From an uncultured Pseudohongiella sp. (GTDB lineage Bacteria > Pseudomonadota > Gammaproteobacteria > Pseudomonadales > Pseudohongiellaceae), in contig CACBCS010000001.1 in the NCBI GenBank assembly GCA_902537815.1, positions 83,213-147,212 on the forward strand: DNA of 64,000 nucleotides, in the 5' to 3' direction. Each line of letters begins with the position of its first letter. Position 1 is the stretch's first letter. Below, piece after piece: positions 26,551 to 36,733 of this stretch. The notes below the pieces were generated by a model. The model was not told the DNA's origin. It worked only from the letters and a program-made list of their open reading frames with translations, and made no database searches. The position numbers and the translations under genes are program-made.

Positions 26551-27747
26551 TCAAACCGGTCTGAGCTGGCTTTTAATGCCGAAATGGAACAGCCCCAAAG
26601 ACAATACCGACGCGCAGAGCATCATCAACAACAGGGGAAATGCGGTTCCATTGTAGATCCAGGCCACCGCCTGGGCAGCAACAGCTGAAAGCGCCATTTG
26701 CATGAAGCCGGTCAGGCCTGACGCGCTACCGGCGTATTGAGGGAACTCATTGATTGCCGCTGCTTGAGCGTTGGGGAGGGTAATCCCGTTGCCGAAGACA
26801 GCGATGGCGACAGGCACGAAAAGAGCCAGAGGGTGGCCGCTCCCCAGCATCTGAAAAGCAAGCGCAGCACTGATGCCGACTAATGCAATGCTGCCCCCAA
26901 GGCTGATCAGCTGATTGATGCTGAATCGCTGGTTCAGCATCTTGGTAGCATAGTTTCCTCCCATAAACCCCAGCGGGATCATGATGAAATAGTAGCCATA
27001 GTCGTTGGGAGGGCGATTAAATGCACTCACCATTATCTCTGGTGCTGCAGCAATAAAGCTGAAAAAAACGACAGAGACAAAAGCAACACAAAGGGCGTAG
27101 CTCCTGAAAGTAACGGACTGCAGCAGCAGTCCGTATGTCGACAGCATCGCAGAGAGCCCTTCAAAAGGAACAGACTCTTTTAAAGTTTCGGGCAGCAGAT
27201 AAAGCATGACGACAAACAGGACCACGCTGAAGCACGCCACAACCGAGAATACTGATTGCCAGCCAAATCTTGCCATCAGCTCTCCCCCTAAGGCGGGTGA
27301 GAGCATTGGAATGACGACCATCACCATAACGAGAGTGGCTATGACTCTGGCGGCATCATTCGCTTCATAGACGTCGCGAACCATGGCGCGAGCCAGTACC
27401 AGTCCCACGGCGCCACCAAACGCCTGAACAAACCTGCCCAAGATAAGAAATTCGATACTGTCTGCGAACAAACAGGCCAGAGAGCCTGCAAAGGTAATGC
27501 ACAGGCCGATCAACATCACCGGCTTGCGGCCGTACTTATCAGAAAGTGGTCCGTAGTAAAGCGTTCCCAGCGCGATGGCCAGCATGGAGAGACTGAGAGT
27601 CAGTTGGGCAATCTCGTTGCTGACGGTAAAGGTATCCTGAATAACCGGGAGGGCCGGCAGCAAAATTTGCATGGCGGTAGGTCCTAAAGCGGAAGCCACA
27701 GCCACCAGAACAATCAGTTTCTTGGTCAATACAGTAGGGCTGGACAA
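26551..27747 (-). CDS. Bcr/CflA family MFS drug exporter
   Basis: A 398-residue, 12-helix MFS protein of the DHA1 group. The loop after helix 2 reads YYGPLSDKYGRKPVMLIG, and helix 4-5 has GRFVQAFGGAVGLVLARAMV followed by RDVYEANDAARV, all typical of Bcr/CflA exporters. The N-terminal PALPVIQDTFTVSNEIAQ also fits. Such proteins expel bicyclomycin, chloramphenicol or similar compounds. It converges with selA; an 8-bp stem (26543-26563) without a T-tract spans the junction. Confidence 0.85.
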   Translation of the reverse strand: MSSPTVLTKKLIVLVAVASALGPTAMQILLPALPVIQDTFTVSNEIAQLTLSLSMLAIALGTLYYGPLSDKYGRKPVMLIGLCITFAGSLACLFADSIEFLILGRFVQAFGGAVGLVLARAMVRDVYEANDAARVIATLVMVMVVIPMLSPALGGELMARFGWQSVFSVVACFSVVLFVVMLYLLPETLKESVPFEGLSAMLSTYGLLLQSVTFRSYALCVAFVSVVFFSFIAAAPEIMVSAFNRPPNDYGYYFIMIPLGFMGGNYATKMLNQRFSINQLISLGGSIALVGISAALAFQMLGSGHPLALFVPVAIAVFGNGITLPNAQAAAINEFPQYAGSASGLTGFMQMALSAVAAQAVAWIYNGTAFPLLLMMLCASVLSLGLFHFGIKSQLRPV

Positions 27748-27815
27748 AGTAATTAGTCGGTTCCGGTTAATTGGGTAATATCTGCACAGGAGAGTCGGTA
27801 TCCTGGGTCTAACGC

Positions 27816-29852
27816 TTAACGCTTGAGGAAAACCTCTCCGCTATTCTGTCTGGTCGAACTTCTTTGCGCGCTCAGTATAACGTTTGAGCCCATCAGTATG
27901 GTTCGCTCGGCTTGACTGAGTTCAATTCCGATACCGAATGTCTGTTTATGGAAGTTCCGGGCAAACTCGGCGGAGAACGATCGAAGAACTTGCAGTGAGT
28001 CGACTGAATGACTGGCGCATGAAATCGCTTCACCCAGCCGGGTTCTCAGGCAAATCAGGGGCTCCGGGCTTGCAGAGACGCTGAGTATCAGACCGGACTG
28101 TCCAGCTCTGAAACGTGGTGATTCAGCCATCATTTTTCTGACTGATTCAGCCATTGGCGAATTATCAGACACAATGTCCACGGGCAGGCTGGTTTGAAGC
28201 CTCCGCATGACGCTTGGGTCCGTTCGGAGTGCGGCGGCGAAGTAATGGTTTGCTTCTGAAAAATCTCCCATCTGCCAGAGTGATTCCGCCAGGCGCGCTG
28301 AAAGGCGCGCCTTAAGAAGCACTTCCTGTTGAGGAAGTCCGGCGAGGGCTGTCGCAGCAGCCGTCGCAGCGGCCTCGAAGTTTTTGTTCAGGTACAAAAT
28401 TTCGGCTTTATAGCTCTGGTAGTAACTGTCATTGAGCTGAAACGCTCCGTTCTCCAACGCTTGATCCAGCACTTCGGTCATAATGCCGGTACCAATTACC
28501 GAGACGAGTTCCGGCTCCAGCCACTCCGGAATATGAACGTCCAATGGTGCGTAGGGCCTGACCCTGCTTTGCAATACCTCGAAATCTGCAAACAGAGAGG
28601 CGGCGCGACGTTCAGCGCGCCAGGCCTGCAGGCGTAGACCAAGTCTCTTTGCGCTCTGCGCAGCCAGTTCTGCCCAACTCAGACCAATACTGTTTTCCTT
28701 CTCAATTTCCAGCTGGACCCGACTGGCATGCATATTAACGAGAGCGGCATAGGCGTCCTTCTGCGCTTTATCAGCGCTGTATGAACCGTTCCGGTCGGGT
28801 TGATTCATTGCGGTTTGAGACAGCTTGATCGCGTCATCTGCGTAGCCTGCCACCATGAGAAAGTTGGCGCTGACCAAAAAATGCTCAGCTCTGTTCATTA
28901 CGCTGACGATGGGTTCTTGCTGCTCGCGCCAGATCAACATTCGTTCGAGAGCGTCATGTGCTTCTTCAAAACGGCCCTGATTAAGGGTGATATACAGGGT
29001 GTAGATCCAGGGGTCTGCAACGCTGTCGGGATTGAGATAACGTGTCGCCCTGCTGAGGTAGTCTTCTGCCTGTTCGATTTCCAGAAGACTGAGAGCGACC
29101 TCAGAGGCATTCGTCAGATACACCGTATCGGTATCGCTGGAGGACAGCTCGAGGGGATTTTCCTTATTAATGGCGCGCTCACAAGCGCTCGGTGAGCTCA
29201 CGGGGGTCAGACTAGCCAGGTCTGCTGCGCAAATGGTATTCCAGGCTCTGGCGCGTGCTCTGGGGTCTGCTTCGCTCTCAAGCACTTTCCTGGCACTGTT
29301 GCGGGCTGCCTCATACTGCTTGAGCTTGATCAGCGGCCAGCCCCTGAAGGATTCGACATCCTGGCCGTAGACAGCCTCCAACTGCTCCAGATACTCAAGC
29401 GAGATGACCTGCTCCCCCATCAATTGGTTCACATAGCTTAATTGGGTGAGTGTCAGGTAGTGCCATTGTAGATTACCTGATTCCAGTGATTGCTCGAATG
29501 TTTGATAGGGCATCAGTTGCTCGGCTCGATGCAGATGATATAGCGCCCTCGGCATATTGCCCTCAATGGTTAAGAGCACCTCGGAAAGTGCAAATTGCGC
29601 AGCGGGAGAGTCCGGTTCTGCGCGGACCCATTGCTCGCTGAGTTCTCTTGCTTTTACGTTTTCCCGTAGATTGAGCGCATCACAGATTTCCAGTGCCCAA
29701 GAATCGCCGACATCGGTAAAGCCAAAGCAGGGGGGTTGCTGCAGGGCTTCGGAAAGTGCTTCAAATTCTGAGTCATCCTGTGCGGAGAGCGACAGAGCGG
29801 CGCAGCAGAAACACAGCACTAGGCAGGTTTGGAGGGACTTCTTTATAGGCAT
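27816..29852 (-). CDS. Exported TPR-rich protein of the MoxR operon
   Basis: A 678-residue secreted or periplasmic protein. The start at 29852 gives a signal peptide (MPIKKSLQTCLVLCFCCAAL, cut near SAQD); ATG overlaps the MoxR stop as TGATG, so translation is coupled. Tetratricopeptide-like helix pairs run through most of the length, for example SPAAQFALSEVLLTIEGNMP, LYHLHRAEQL, RARAWNTICAADLASL and LARLAESLWQMGDFSEANHY. The C-terminal 100 residues are different and beta-rich. It is the last gene of the DUF58 / transglutaminase / MoxR set and probably scaffolds that envelope system. No exact family is recognised. Confidence 0.7.
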   Translation of the reverse strand: MPIKKSLQTCLVLCFCCAALSLSAQDDSEFEALSEALQQPPCFGFTDVGDSWALEICDALNLRENVKARELSEQWVRAEPDSPAAQFALSEVLLTIEGNMPRALYHLHRAEQLMPYQTFEQSLESGNLQWHYLTLTQLSYVNQLMGEQVISLEYLEQLEAVYGQDVESFRGWPLIKLKQYEAARNSARKVLESEADPRARARAWNTICAADLASLTPVSSPSACERAINKENPLELSSSDTDTVYLTNASEVALSLLEIEQAEDYLSRATRYLNPDSVADPWIYTLYITLNQGRFEEAHDALERMLIWREQQEPIVSVMNRAEHFLVSANFLMVAGYADDAIKLSQTAMNQPDRNGSYSADKAQKDAYAALVNMHASRVQLEIEKENSIGLSWAELAAQSAKRLGLRLQAWRAERRAASLFADFEVLQSRVRPYAPLDVHIPEWLEPELVSVIGTGIMTEVLDQALENGAFQLNDSYYQSYKAEILYLNKNFEAAATAAATALAGLPQQEVLLKARLSARLAESLWQMGDFSEANHYFAAALRTDPSVMRRLQTSLPVDIVSDNSPMAESVRKMMAESPRFRAGQSGLILSVSASPEPLICLRTRLGEAISCASHSVDSLQVLRSFSAEFARNFHKQTFGIGIELSQAERTILMGSNVILSAQRSSTRQNSGEVFLKR

Positions 29853-30907
29853 CAAAGTAAGGTGCTGCGTGCAAGTTGTTCCATCGGGGCCTGCATACAA
29901 TCACTGAAGACTTTGCCTTTGTCTGTTACTCCCGGAGCCAGTTCGACTCGGTGCCCTAACACCTTCGGCAGGAGCAATTCAATGTCGTCTGCGCTGACAA
30001 AATTTCTGCTTTGCAGAGCAGCAGCAGCCTGTAGCGCCGGTAACATGAGTACCAGACTGCGCGTAGAGTTACCTTGCAGAACTCTGTCATCACCTCTCAG
30101 ATTTCTTGAGATGTCCACCAGGCAAGCCTTGATCGCAGAGTGAATGTGGACCTTATCTTCAATGGACTGTCGGGCACAAAGCACTTGCTGCCGGGTAACA
30201 AATTCGCTGTTCAGTTTGTGATCCCTGCGATCAATATATGTTTCAAGCACATTCATTTCGGAGTCACGGTCGATGTGCTCCATGGTGATTTTAAACAGGA
30301 AACGATCGAGTTGTGGTGTTGGCAGCGGATAGGTGCCCACCATATCAAGGGGATTTTGTGTCGCTACGACAAAGAACAACTCATCCAGCTGATAAGTTGT
30401 GTTGTCAACGGTAATCTGCTTTTCACCCATGGCTTCCAACATCGCCGCCTGGACTTTTGGCGAAGTCCGGTTTATCTCGTCTGCCAATACGATATGGGCG
30501 AAGAGCGGGCCAGGGCGAAAGTGAAAAGCATTGGAATTCGAGTCAAAAACAGGCGCACCGGTGACGTCTGAGGGCAGTAGGTCAGGTGTAAATTGTATCC
30601 TTCTGAATGCGGCAAAAGCTTGCTCTTCCGCGCTCTCCTCCGATTTGATGGCTTCACCCAAGGCTTTGGCCAATGTGGTTTTCCCAGATCCCGGAAAATC
30701 TTCCAGCAGAACATGGCCACCGGCAACCAGAGCGATGACCGCCAGATCAATCACATCATCCCTGCCGAGTACCTGCTTTTTGACTGAGCCTACCAGCGCG
30801 TGCAGTACCGAGATAGCCTGCTGCAGATTCTGATCGCCTGCTGGCTGGCTGGCACTGTCGTCTGCGTGTGAATCAGTCTTAGAGTCTGCAGGCAATTCTT
30901 GGGACAT
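29852..30907 (-). CDS. MoxR family AAA+ ATPase
   Basis: A 351-residue AAA+ ATPase. Walker A is EDFPGSGKTTLAKALG and Walker B is HIVLADEINRTSPKVQAAML. Sensor and arginine-finger regions follow (VVATQNPLDMVGTYPLPTPQ and LDRFLFKI). The lid domain has GNSTRSLVLMLPALQAAA. MoxR proteins act as chaperones for VWA-type and envelope proteins; their usual partners are DUF58 and transglutaminase genes, both present directly upstream in this operon. Its first 30 residues are acidic and polar, a variable extension. Confidence 0.9.
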   Translation of the reverse strand: MSQELPADSKTDSHADDSASQPAGDQNLQQAISVLHALVGSVKKQVLGRDDVIDLAVIALVAGGHVLLEDFPGSGKTTLAKALGEAIKSEESAEEQAFAAFRRIQFTPDLLPSDVTGAPVFDSNSNAFHFRPGPLFAHIVLADEINRTSPKVQAAMLEAMGEKQITVDNTTYQLDELFFVVATQNPLDMVGTYPLPTPQLDRFLFKITMEHIDRDSEMNVLETYIDRRDHKLNSEFVTRQQVLCARQSIEDKVHIHSAIKACLVDISRNLRGDDRVLQGNSTRSLVLMLPALQAAAALQSRNFVSADDIELLLPKVLGHRVELAPGVTDKGKVFSDCMQAPMEQLARSTLL

Positions 30908-30950
30908 AAGTTAAATCCAAAATAGTTGAAGATCGTCAGAGAGTCGGCGC

Positions 30951-33095
30951 TCAGCGGGTGAAGGCCCAGGAGTACGGGTTGATGAAGGCCAGGACCCGCC
31001 GATAGGTAGGCACGTTTTCGCTAACTTCCTGTGCCAGAGCGCGACGGAATCGGTTCCAGTCAACACTGCTGATCGGCCGAGCTGCGCCCAAAGAGCATAA
31101 CAGATGGGACGCAGTAGCAGATTGAATTGTAGGGAAGGTATTTGCCGCCCGGGCGGCAAAGTGCTCTCGACTTTCGCCATAGCGGCGGGTCATACCGACT
31201 GCTGCCAGTTGATCTAATATTGCCCGATAGGCTAGCTGGTCCTGTTGTTCCGCACTGCAAAACCTTGGCACTAAAGAACGATACGCGCGGACTACGTATC
31301 CCAGGCACATAAGCGCCGCTGCTATAGCAGCGATCGCATTCACGAGCGTCCTGATATCAATCAGCTCTGCTTGTTGAGACTCCATAAACTCTGCGTATGA
31401 GGTGTCGTCCCTGAGCATGTCTCCCAACAGCTGCTGCAATTCATTCTGTGGGTCGGTCGACATATCGACAAGCGTTTGCTGTGGGGCAGGATCAATAATC
31501 ACCCAGCCGATATCCTTGAAATAGATTTCTGGCCAGGCATGTCCGTGCACAGCCTGGATAAGCAGGGCAGATCCTCCAGCACGATTTGAAGCAGGCACGG
31601 AGTATCCAATGCCGACTCTGGCGGGAATTCCAAGACTCCGATACAGGTAAGTCGCTGCGAACGAAAAGTGCATGCAGTAGCCAGTCAGATCACCGAACAG
31701 AAACGATGCAGCGGGATCTTTCTCATAGGCGTGATCGTTCTTGAGGCTATAGATGCCATTTTGGTCCAGATAAGCCTTAATCGCCCAGGCTTTGGCAAAC
31801 GGGTCACTGGCATATTCCGGTTTAAGCTCGGCAACGATTGATTCTGCCAGCTCTTGATAACGTGAATCATCGGGTAACTGTAGATATTCTGACCGAACCG
31901 CATCTGACCAGTTTTCATTTCCGGTTTCCCGCCCAAGCAGGAACTCAAAATTGTAAGTTGGTGCCCAAGAAACTGTGTCATAGGTCCTTTTGAAACGTGA
32001 AGCATTCGGATTGGTTGTACTGGAGTAAGTCACAGGGCTTTCAAGGCCAAAAGGATTACGATGCGGAATTAACATGCCGACGGTAGTTTTCACTTCCTTG
32101 TGATGTTCTTCTGCTTCAGGCAACAATGTCGCGGACACCTCGGTATTCGTGAATGTGGAAATCAAGTCCAGATCCATATCATCCCTAGTGCTGTAATCAA
32201 GCATGACTCCGTTAAATTGCGAGTAGGCTGATTCTCTGAAGTAATAAGAGCCATTCAGTGGTCCATAATCATCCCGAAAAACAACAACTGCGACCGGAGC
32301 TTGCTTATCTTCTGCAGTATTTTCACCGTCCCTGAAAGGATTTTCTCGCTGCCTGCTGTTGCCTGTCAGCTCCTGACCGGTCAGGCCCATATCATCAGTG
32401 ACGCCCGGGGTCGGCAGCCCGAACAATTGGACATAGCCAGCCAGAGAAGAGCAGAGCAGGGCGATGACTACGAAATGATAAGGCAGTCTCCTCTGGTCGT
32501 TCTCGGCCATCAGCAGAGCCGACATCGCAATCACTGCAAAGCAGCCGATTCCCATAAGAATAGTCCCCGGATCGATGCCCCGTATTAGGGCATAATCGCC
32601 AATGAAAAAGGGCCGATGAATCATGCCGTTGCGGTGGGCGGACAGCGTGATGATAAATGCCGCGGCGACAAAAATAATCTCCAGAACACCACCAATCGGG
32701 GTCCTGAGAGCTAGGCTACGAAGCAGGATCGACATCATGCAGCTAAACCCGAACCACAGCAGCGCTTCAGCGGTATTAAATGCGCCGATCGGCGTCAGCA
32801 GAGAAGACATCAATTCAGACTTTACAATCAGACCCGCCAGCCAATAAGTCAACGCGATAAAACACAGAGCCGTCAGCACAAGCGACGAGAGCCGAATCTG
32901 ATTCAGAGGCCTGGCGTTGATCCACCGATCAGTTAACAAACAGGCGATGAGACAGCCGGCAACAGCGCTGACGGAGCCACTTTCAATTGTCAGGCTAAGA
33001 CTCAGCGCCCAGAACGCACTGGCAATGATGACAGCGCGCAGCACGCCCGGTATGCGCTGAGCAGTATAGCTTGATGCTGAAATATGCATTGACAT
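30951..33095 (-). CDS. TgpA-like membrane transglutaminase (DUF3488 domain)
   Basis: A 714-residue protein with about six N-terminal transmembrane helices (residues 10-220), a large periplasmic transglutaminase-like domain, and a further helix near residue 585 before a cytoplasmic tail. The catalytic Cys is in GYCMHFSFAATYLYRSLGIP, the His in VHGHAWPEIYFKDIGW and the Asp in VIIDPAPQQ. The layout matches Pseudomonas TgpA. Its start overlaps the DUF58 stop by one base. Substrate is unknown; a role in envelope protein crosslinking or proteolysis is inferred from the family. Confidence 0.88.
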   Translation of the reverse strand: MSMHISASSYTAQRIPGVLRAVIIASAFWALSLSLTIESGSVSAVAGCLIACLLTDRWINARPLNQIRLSSLVLTALCFIALTYWLAGLIVKSELMSSLLTPIGAFNTAEALLWFGFSCMMSILLRSLALRTPIGGVLEIIFVAAAFIITLSAHRNGMIHRPFFIGDYALIRGIDPGTILMGIGCFAVIAMSALLMAENDQRRLPYHFVVIALLCSSLAGYVQLFGLPTPGVTDDMGLTGQELTGNSRQRENPFRDGENTAEDKQAPVAVVVFRDDYGPLNGSYYFRESAYSQFNGVMLDYSTRDDMDLDLISTFTNTEVSATLLPEAEEHHKEVKTTVGMLIPHRNPFGLESPVTYSSTTNPNASRFKRTYDTVSWAPTYNFEFLLGRETGNENWSDAVRSEYLQLPDDSRYQELAESIVAELKPEYASDPFAKAWAIKAYLDQNGIYSLKNDHAYEKDPAASFLFGDLTGYCMHFSFAATYLYRSLGIPARVGIGYSVPASNRAGGSALLIQAVHGHAWPEIYFKDIGWVIIDPAPQQTLVDMSTDPQNELQQLLGDMLRDDTSYAEFMESQQAELIDIRTLVNAIAAIAAALMCLGYVVRAYRSLVPRFCSAEQQDQLAYRAILDQLAAVGMTRRYGESREHFAARAANTFPTIQSATASHLLCSLGAARPISSVDWNRFRRALAQEVSENVPTYRRVLAFINPYSWAFTR

Positions 33096-34411
33096 CAGAC
33101 CTTGCGAAGAAACCTGTCGAAGCCCAACCCGGTTTCACGATCAATAACCACAGTGGATTCTACTTGCTGACCAATTTCGGTCAATAAATCGAGGAGTTCC
33201 GCTCGGTAGCCTGGTTTCTGAGAGGCGGTTTTGGATAAGATTTTCCTGCGTAGCATAAGCGCCTGCCACCACGGCGGCACCTGCCTTTCCTGCAGGCTGT
33301 CAGTGGCCAGGATCAGGGAGCACTGCCCGGGATGGGCTGCAAACGTTTTACGGAGATTCTGCAGATTGACATGAGGCGCCGCCGCTGCAAATACAATGCA
33401 GTGGGCAGGTTGGTTACTGCCCGCCTGGTCGAGAAAGCGATCCAATCCATAGGCATGAGGCCGTTTCAGCCCTCTCGATCCGGCAATAGCTGACAGTGCT
33501 TCGACATAGTCTGAAATCGGTTTTTCGTAGCCATCTGCACCAAAAGCCCAGTCTTCACCCAAAGCGCCGCTTTGTAGTGCAACTCTTGCAACAGCAGCTG
33601 CCGCTTCGTCGTTTTCACTGGTAAGGAGAAACGCAAGTGTTCTCTTGCTCTGAAAGACGCTGTGCTCGGGCAGTCTTACGTTAAGCTGTCGGCTTCTTGC
33701 ATAAACCTTCCACATGATGTTCTTAACTGAATCACCCGGCGCATAAGGCCTAATTTCCATCCGGTCACCCTCTGGTTGGCCGCTTGGGTTTGGTATGCCA
33801 TCTTCTGCGGTTAGAGAGCGCAACAGAGGTAGCTGTTTGATGGCATCTAGTTGCGGCAGGGCCTGACACCGTACTTTTTGGCCTGTTTGCCAGGAAAATT
33901 GACACAGTCCCAGGACATCCCGCACCGAGAATTCCCTGAACAACACGTCAGTCAGGCAGCGTTTCTTCGGAAGGACTTCTTCATAAAGCCGCTTGTGCTC
34001 TCCTAAGCGGTTACGGGTTTCGATGGCATCAGGAAAGATGATTTTCCAGCTTAGTGTGACCAGAGGGGGAAATGTTGTTGCCGGTATGCTGAAACCGGTT
34101 TCATTGGGATAGCCTACTTCGATCTCCACCTTGTCAGATGCGCCGGGCCTGGCTATTTCCAGGCGGATCCGTCGCTGCATAAACAATCCGAAGCCAATGG
34201 TACAAAACAAACAGCTGATAAGAATGGCGAGGGCTGATATGGTCAGTGCAAAGACCACAAGATCCATCGAGCCGTAACCAAAAGTGCGTAGTGCCCAAGC
34301 GGATACCGTCAGGGTTAGCAGGCCTTGTGAGGTCAGGGGAAACAGGCCTGCAAGGCTACGTAAAGATTTCTTGGCCGACAGCATCGCGGCAGATGAAGTG
34401 CGCTCTGACAA
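33095..34411 (-). CDS. DUF58 domain protein
   Basis: A 438-residue protein with two N-terminal transmembrane helices (about residues 15-75), a beta domain, and the DUF58 signature RMEIRPYAPGDSVKNIMWKV, then YARSRQLNVRLPE near residue 230. DUF58 proteins contain a VWA-like fold and are regular clients of MoxR ATPases. It is the first gene of the operon that continues with the transglutaminase, MoxR and TPR genes. Gene order is unlike the usual MoxR-first arrangement. Confidence 0.85.
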   Translation of the reverse strand: MSERTSSAAMLSAKKSLRSLAGLFPLTSQGLLTLTVSAWALRTFGYGSMDLVVFALTISALAILISCLFCTIGFGLFMQRRIRLEIARPGASDKVEIEVGYPNETGFSIPATTFPPLVTLSWKIIFPDAIETRNRLGEHKRLYEEVLPKKRCLTDVLFREFSVRDVLGLCQFSWQTGQKVRCQALPQLDAIKQLPLLRSLTAEDGIPNPSGQPEGDRMEIRPYAPGDSVKNIMWKVYARSRQLNVRLPEHSVFQSKRTLAFLLTSENDEAAAAVARVALQSGALGEDWAFGADGYEKPISDYVEALSAIAGSRGLKRPHAYGLDRFLDQAGSNQPAHCIVFAAAAPHVNLQNLRKTFAAHPGQCSLILATDSLQERQVPPWWQALMLRRKILSKTASQKPGYRAELLDLLTEIGQQVESTVVIDRETGLGFDRFLRKV

Positions 34412-34588
34412 AGCGTTATGACCTCAGGCGTATATCGAAGGTGGAATTCTGGCATGAGCCAGATGGCAGCTCAACAACATTGCCCGGTCATGAGTCTGGC
34501 CGATCCAGGCAGACTTACCATGCGCCGTTTTCAATTGAATGCTTGAGCCGCCAGTTGTGGCAACGGTCCAAACGGAGTAGCCAGGGCT

Positions 34589-36526
34589 CTATTTATTTGC
34601 TCGATTGTCTATCAGTTGCTGGACTACCGCCGGATCAGCTAGAGTCGAAGTGTCTCCCAGATTGTCAAGTTCGTTCGCAGCGATCTTTCTCAGGATGCGT
34701 CGCATGATCTTTCCGGAGCGGGTCTTCGGGAGTCCCGGCGCGAACTGAATGATTTCTGGTTTGGCGAAAGATCCGATTTCGCCTGCGACGAATTGGGTCA
34801 ACTCCTGACTGAGCGTGCCGCTCGGTTCGGTACCTGTCATGAGCGTGACATAGGCATAGATACCCTGACCCTTAATGTCATGGGGATAGCCGACAACGGC
34901 AGCCTCCGCAACAGCATCATGGAGCACCAGCGCACTTTCTATTTCCGCCGTTCCCAGTCGGTGGCCGGATACGTTAATGACATCGTCCACCCGGCCTGTT
35001 ACCCAATAGTATCCGTCTCCATCTCGTCTGGCGCTGTCTCCTGTCAGATAAAAGCCCGGATAGGCCGAGAAATAGGTATTGATGCAGCGTTCATGATCGC
35101 CAAATACGGAGCGAATCTGGCTCGGCCAGCTTTGCGAAATCACCAGATTGCCCTCAGCCGGGCCATCAAGCTCGTTTCCGCCGGCATCCAGCAGGGCGAG
35201 CTTAACCCCAAAAAACGGTTTTGTTGCGGAGCCGGGCTTGAGGTCTGTTACTCCCGGTAAGGGAGTAATCATGATCGCGCCGGTTTCAGTTTGCCACCAG
35301 GTGTCTACAATCGGGCAACGCGAGTCCCCAACTACTGAGTAATACCATTCCCAGGCTTCTGGGTTTATTGGCTCTCCAACGGATCCCAGGATGCGTAATG
35401 AAGTGCGGGAAGTGCTGCTGACCGGTTGGTTGCCCGCAGCCATTAATGCTCTGATGGCTGTCGGTGCGGTGTAGAAAATATTGACCTGATGCTTGTCCAC
35501 GACTTGCCAGAACCGTGAATTGTCCGGATAGGTCGGCACTCCTTCGAATATCAGAGTCGTGGCGCCATTTGCCAGCGGTCCGTAGACAATGTAGGAGTGG
35601 CCCGTGACCCAGCCGACGTCCGCAGTACACCAGTAAATGTCGTTTTCGTGATAATCGAAAACATACTTATGTGTCATCGCGGCGCCGAGCAGGTAGCCTG
35701 CCGTGGTGTGCATCACGCCTTTTGGCTTACCTGTGGATCCTGACGTGTAAAGTATAAACAGAGGATCTTCAGCATCCATGATTTCTGGTGCGCATTCGGC
35801 ACTCGCAAGAGAAACGGCTTGCCGGTAGTCCACGTCACGACCTTCAGTCCAGGAGATTTCTGCGCCGGTTCGCCTGACCACAAACACCGAGTGGACGTTG
35901 GGGCATTCATCCAGGGCCGTATCAACGTTTGCTTTGAGCGGAATAATTCTGCCTCCGCGCACACCTTCATCAGCGGTGATGACAGTCCGGCAATCCGAAT
36001 CCAGAATACGATCTTTGATGGATTCGGGCGAGAAACCTCCGAATACCACTGAATGAACGGCTCCGATTCTGACGCAGGCGAGCATCGCATAGGCCGCTTC
36101 CGGAATCATGGGCATGTAAATACAAACCCTGTCGCCTTTCCCCACGCCCCGAGTCCTAAGAGCGTTTGACAGGCGGCATACAGCCTCATGCAGATCCCGG
36201 TAGCTTATTTTGAGGTCCTGATCTGGCTCATCGCCTTCCCAGATTATTGCGGTTTGGTCGCCACGTTTTTCCAGGTGTCTGTCAATACAGTTATAGCTGG
36301 CATTAAGTTTCGCGCCGCGGAACCAGGTCGCAGTGGCGGTGGTGAAATCGCTGGAGCTGACCTGATCCCAGGTTTCAAACACAGTGAGAAACTCGTTGGC
36401 CTGCTCTGCCCAGAAAGTTTCGGCATCATCGATGGATTTCTGATACATCTCATTATACTGAGAGACAGAGAGATGGCTCTGGGACGCCGCGGCTTCTGAT
36501 ACCGGATAGGTTTTTTCTTCTGACAT
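34589..36526 (-). CDS. acs: Acetyl-CoA synthetase (AMP-forming)
   Basis: A 645-residue enzyme converting acetate, ATP and CoA to acetyl-CoA. The phosphate loop is [19 protein letters not shown]; the acetate-site region has [15 protein letters not shown] and [18 protein letters not shown]; the hinge is [20 protein letters not shown]. The acetylatable Lys lies in [16 protein letters not shown], close to the C-terminus. Length is the family standard (about 650). In Pseudomonas acs stands in the same neighbourhood of panB/panC and answers to CbrB or related regulators. No CA motif was seen in its leader. Confidence 0.95.
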   Translation of the reverse strand: MSEEKTYPVSEAAASQSHLSVSQYNEMYQKSIDDAETFWAEQANEFLTVFETWDQVSSSDFTTATATWFRGAKLNASYNCIDRHLEKRGDQTAIIWEGDEPDQDLKISYRDLHEAVCRLSNALRTRGVGKGDRVCIYMPMIPEAAYAMLACVRIGAVHSVVFGGFSPESIKDRILDSDCRTVITADEGVRGGRIIPLKANVDTALDECPNVHSVFVVRRTGAEISWTEGRDVDYRQAVSLASAECAPEIMDAEDPLFILYTSGSTGKPKGVMHTTAGYLLGAAMTHKYVFDYHENDIYWCTADVGWVTGHSYIVYGPLANGATTLIFEGVPTYPDNSRFWQVVDKHQVNIFYTAPTAIRALMAAGNQPVSSTSRTSLRILGSVGEPINPEAWEWYYSVVGDSRCPIVDTWWQTETGAIMITPLPGVTDLKPGSATKPFFGVKLALLDAGGNELDGPAEGNLVISQSWPSQIRSVFGDHERCINTYFSAYPGFYLTGDSARRDGDGYYWVTGRVDDVINVSGHRLGTAEIESALVLHDAVAEAAVVGYPHDIKGQGIYAYVTLMTGTEPSGTLSQELTQFVAGEIGSFAKPEIIQFAPGLPKTRSGKIMRRILRKIAANELDNLGDTSTLADPAVVQQLIDNRANK

Positions 36527-36733
36527 GCTGTTCTCTCGGAAGGTCCGTGTTTAAACCAAGTCGCAACCCACCCGATAAATACTCGTGCATACAGAACTCG
36601 GCGCACGTGGGCAGGCCCTGCACGACAATCTGACGGTTCTAGGAGCGACTTTTCAGTATGCCCTAAAGGTCGTAGTGCCTCAACAAACAGCCGACCGGTT
36701 GACTTCAGTTCTGTGCTCGCCGGATAAACCTGA

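Noticed and set aside
26543-26563. 8-bp hairpin at the selA/Bcr junction as a terminator
   Set aside because: It overlaps the end of the Bcr gene and has no T-tract in either direction.
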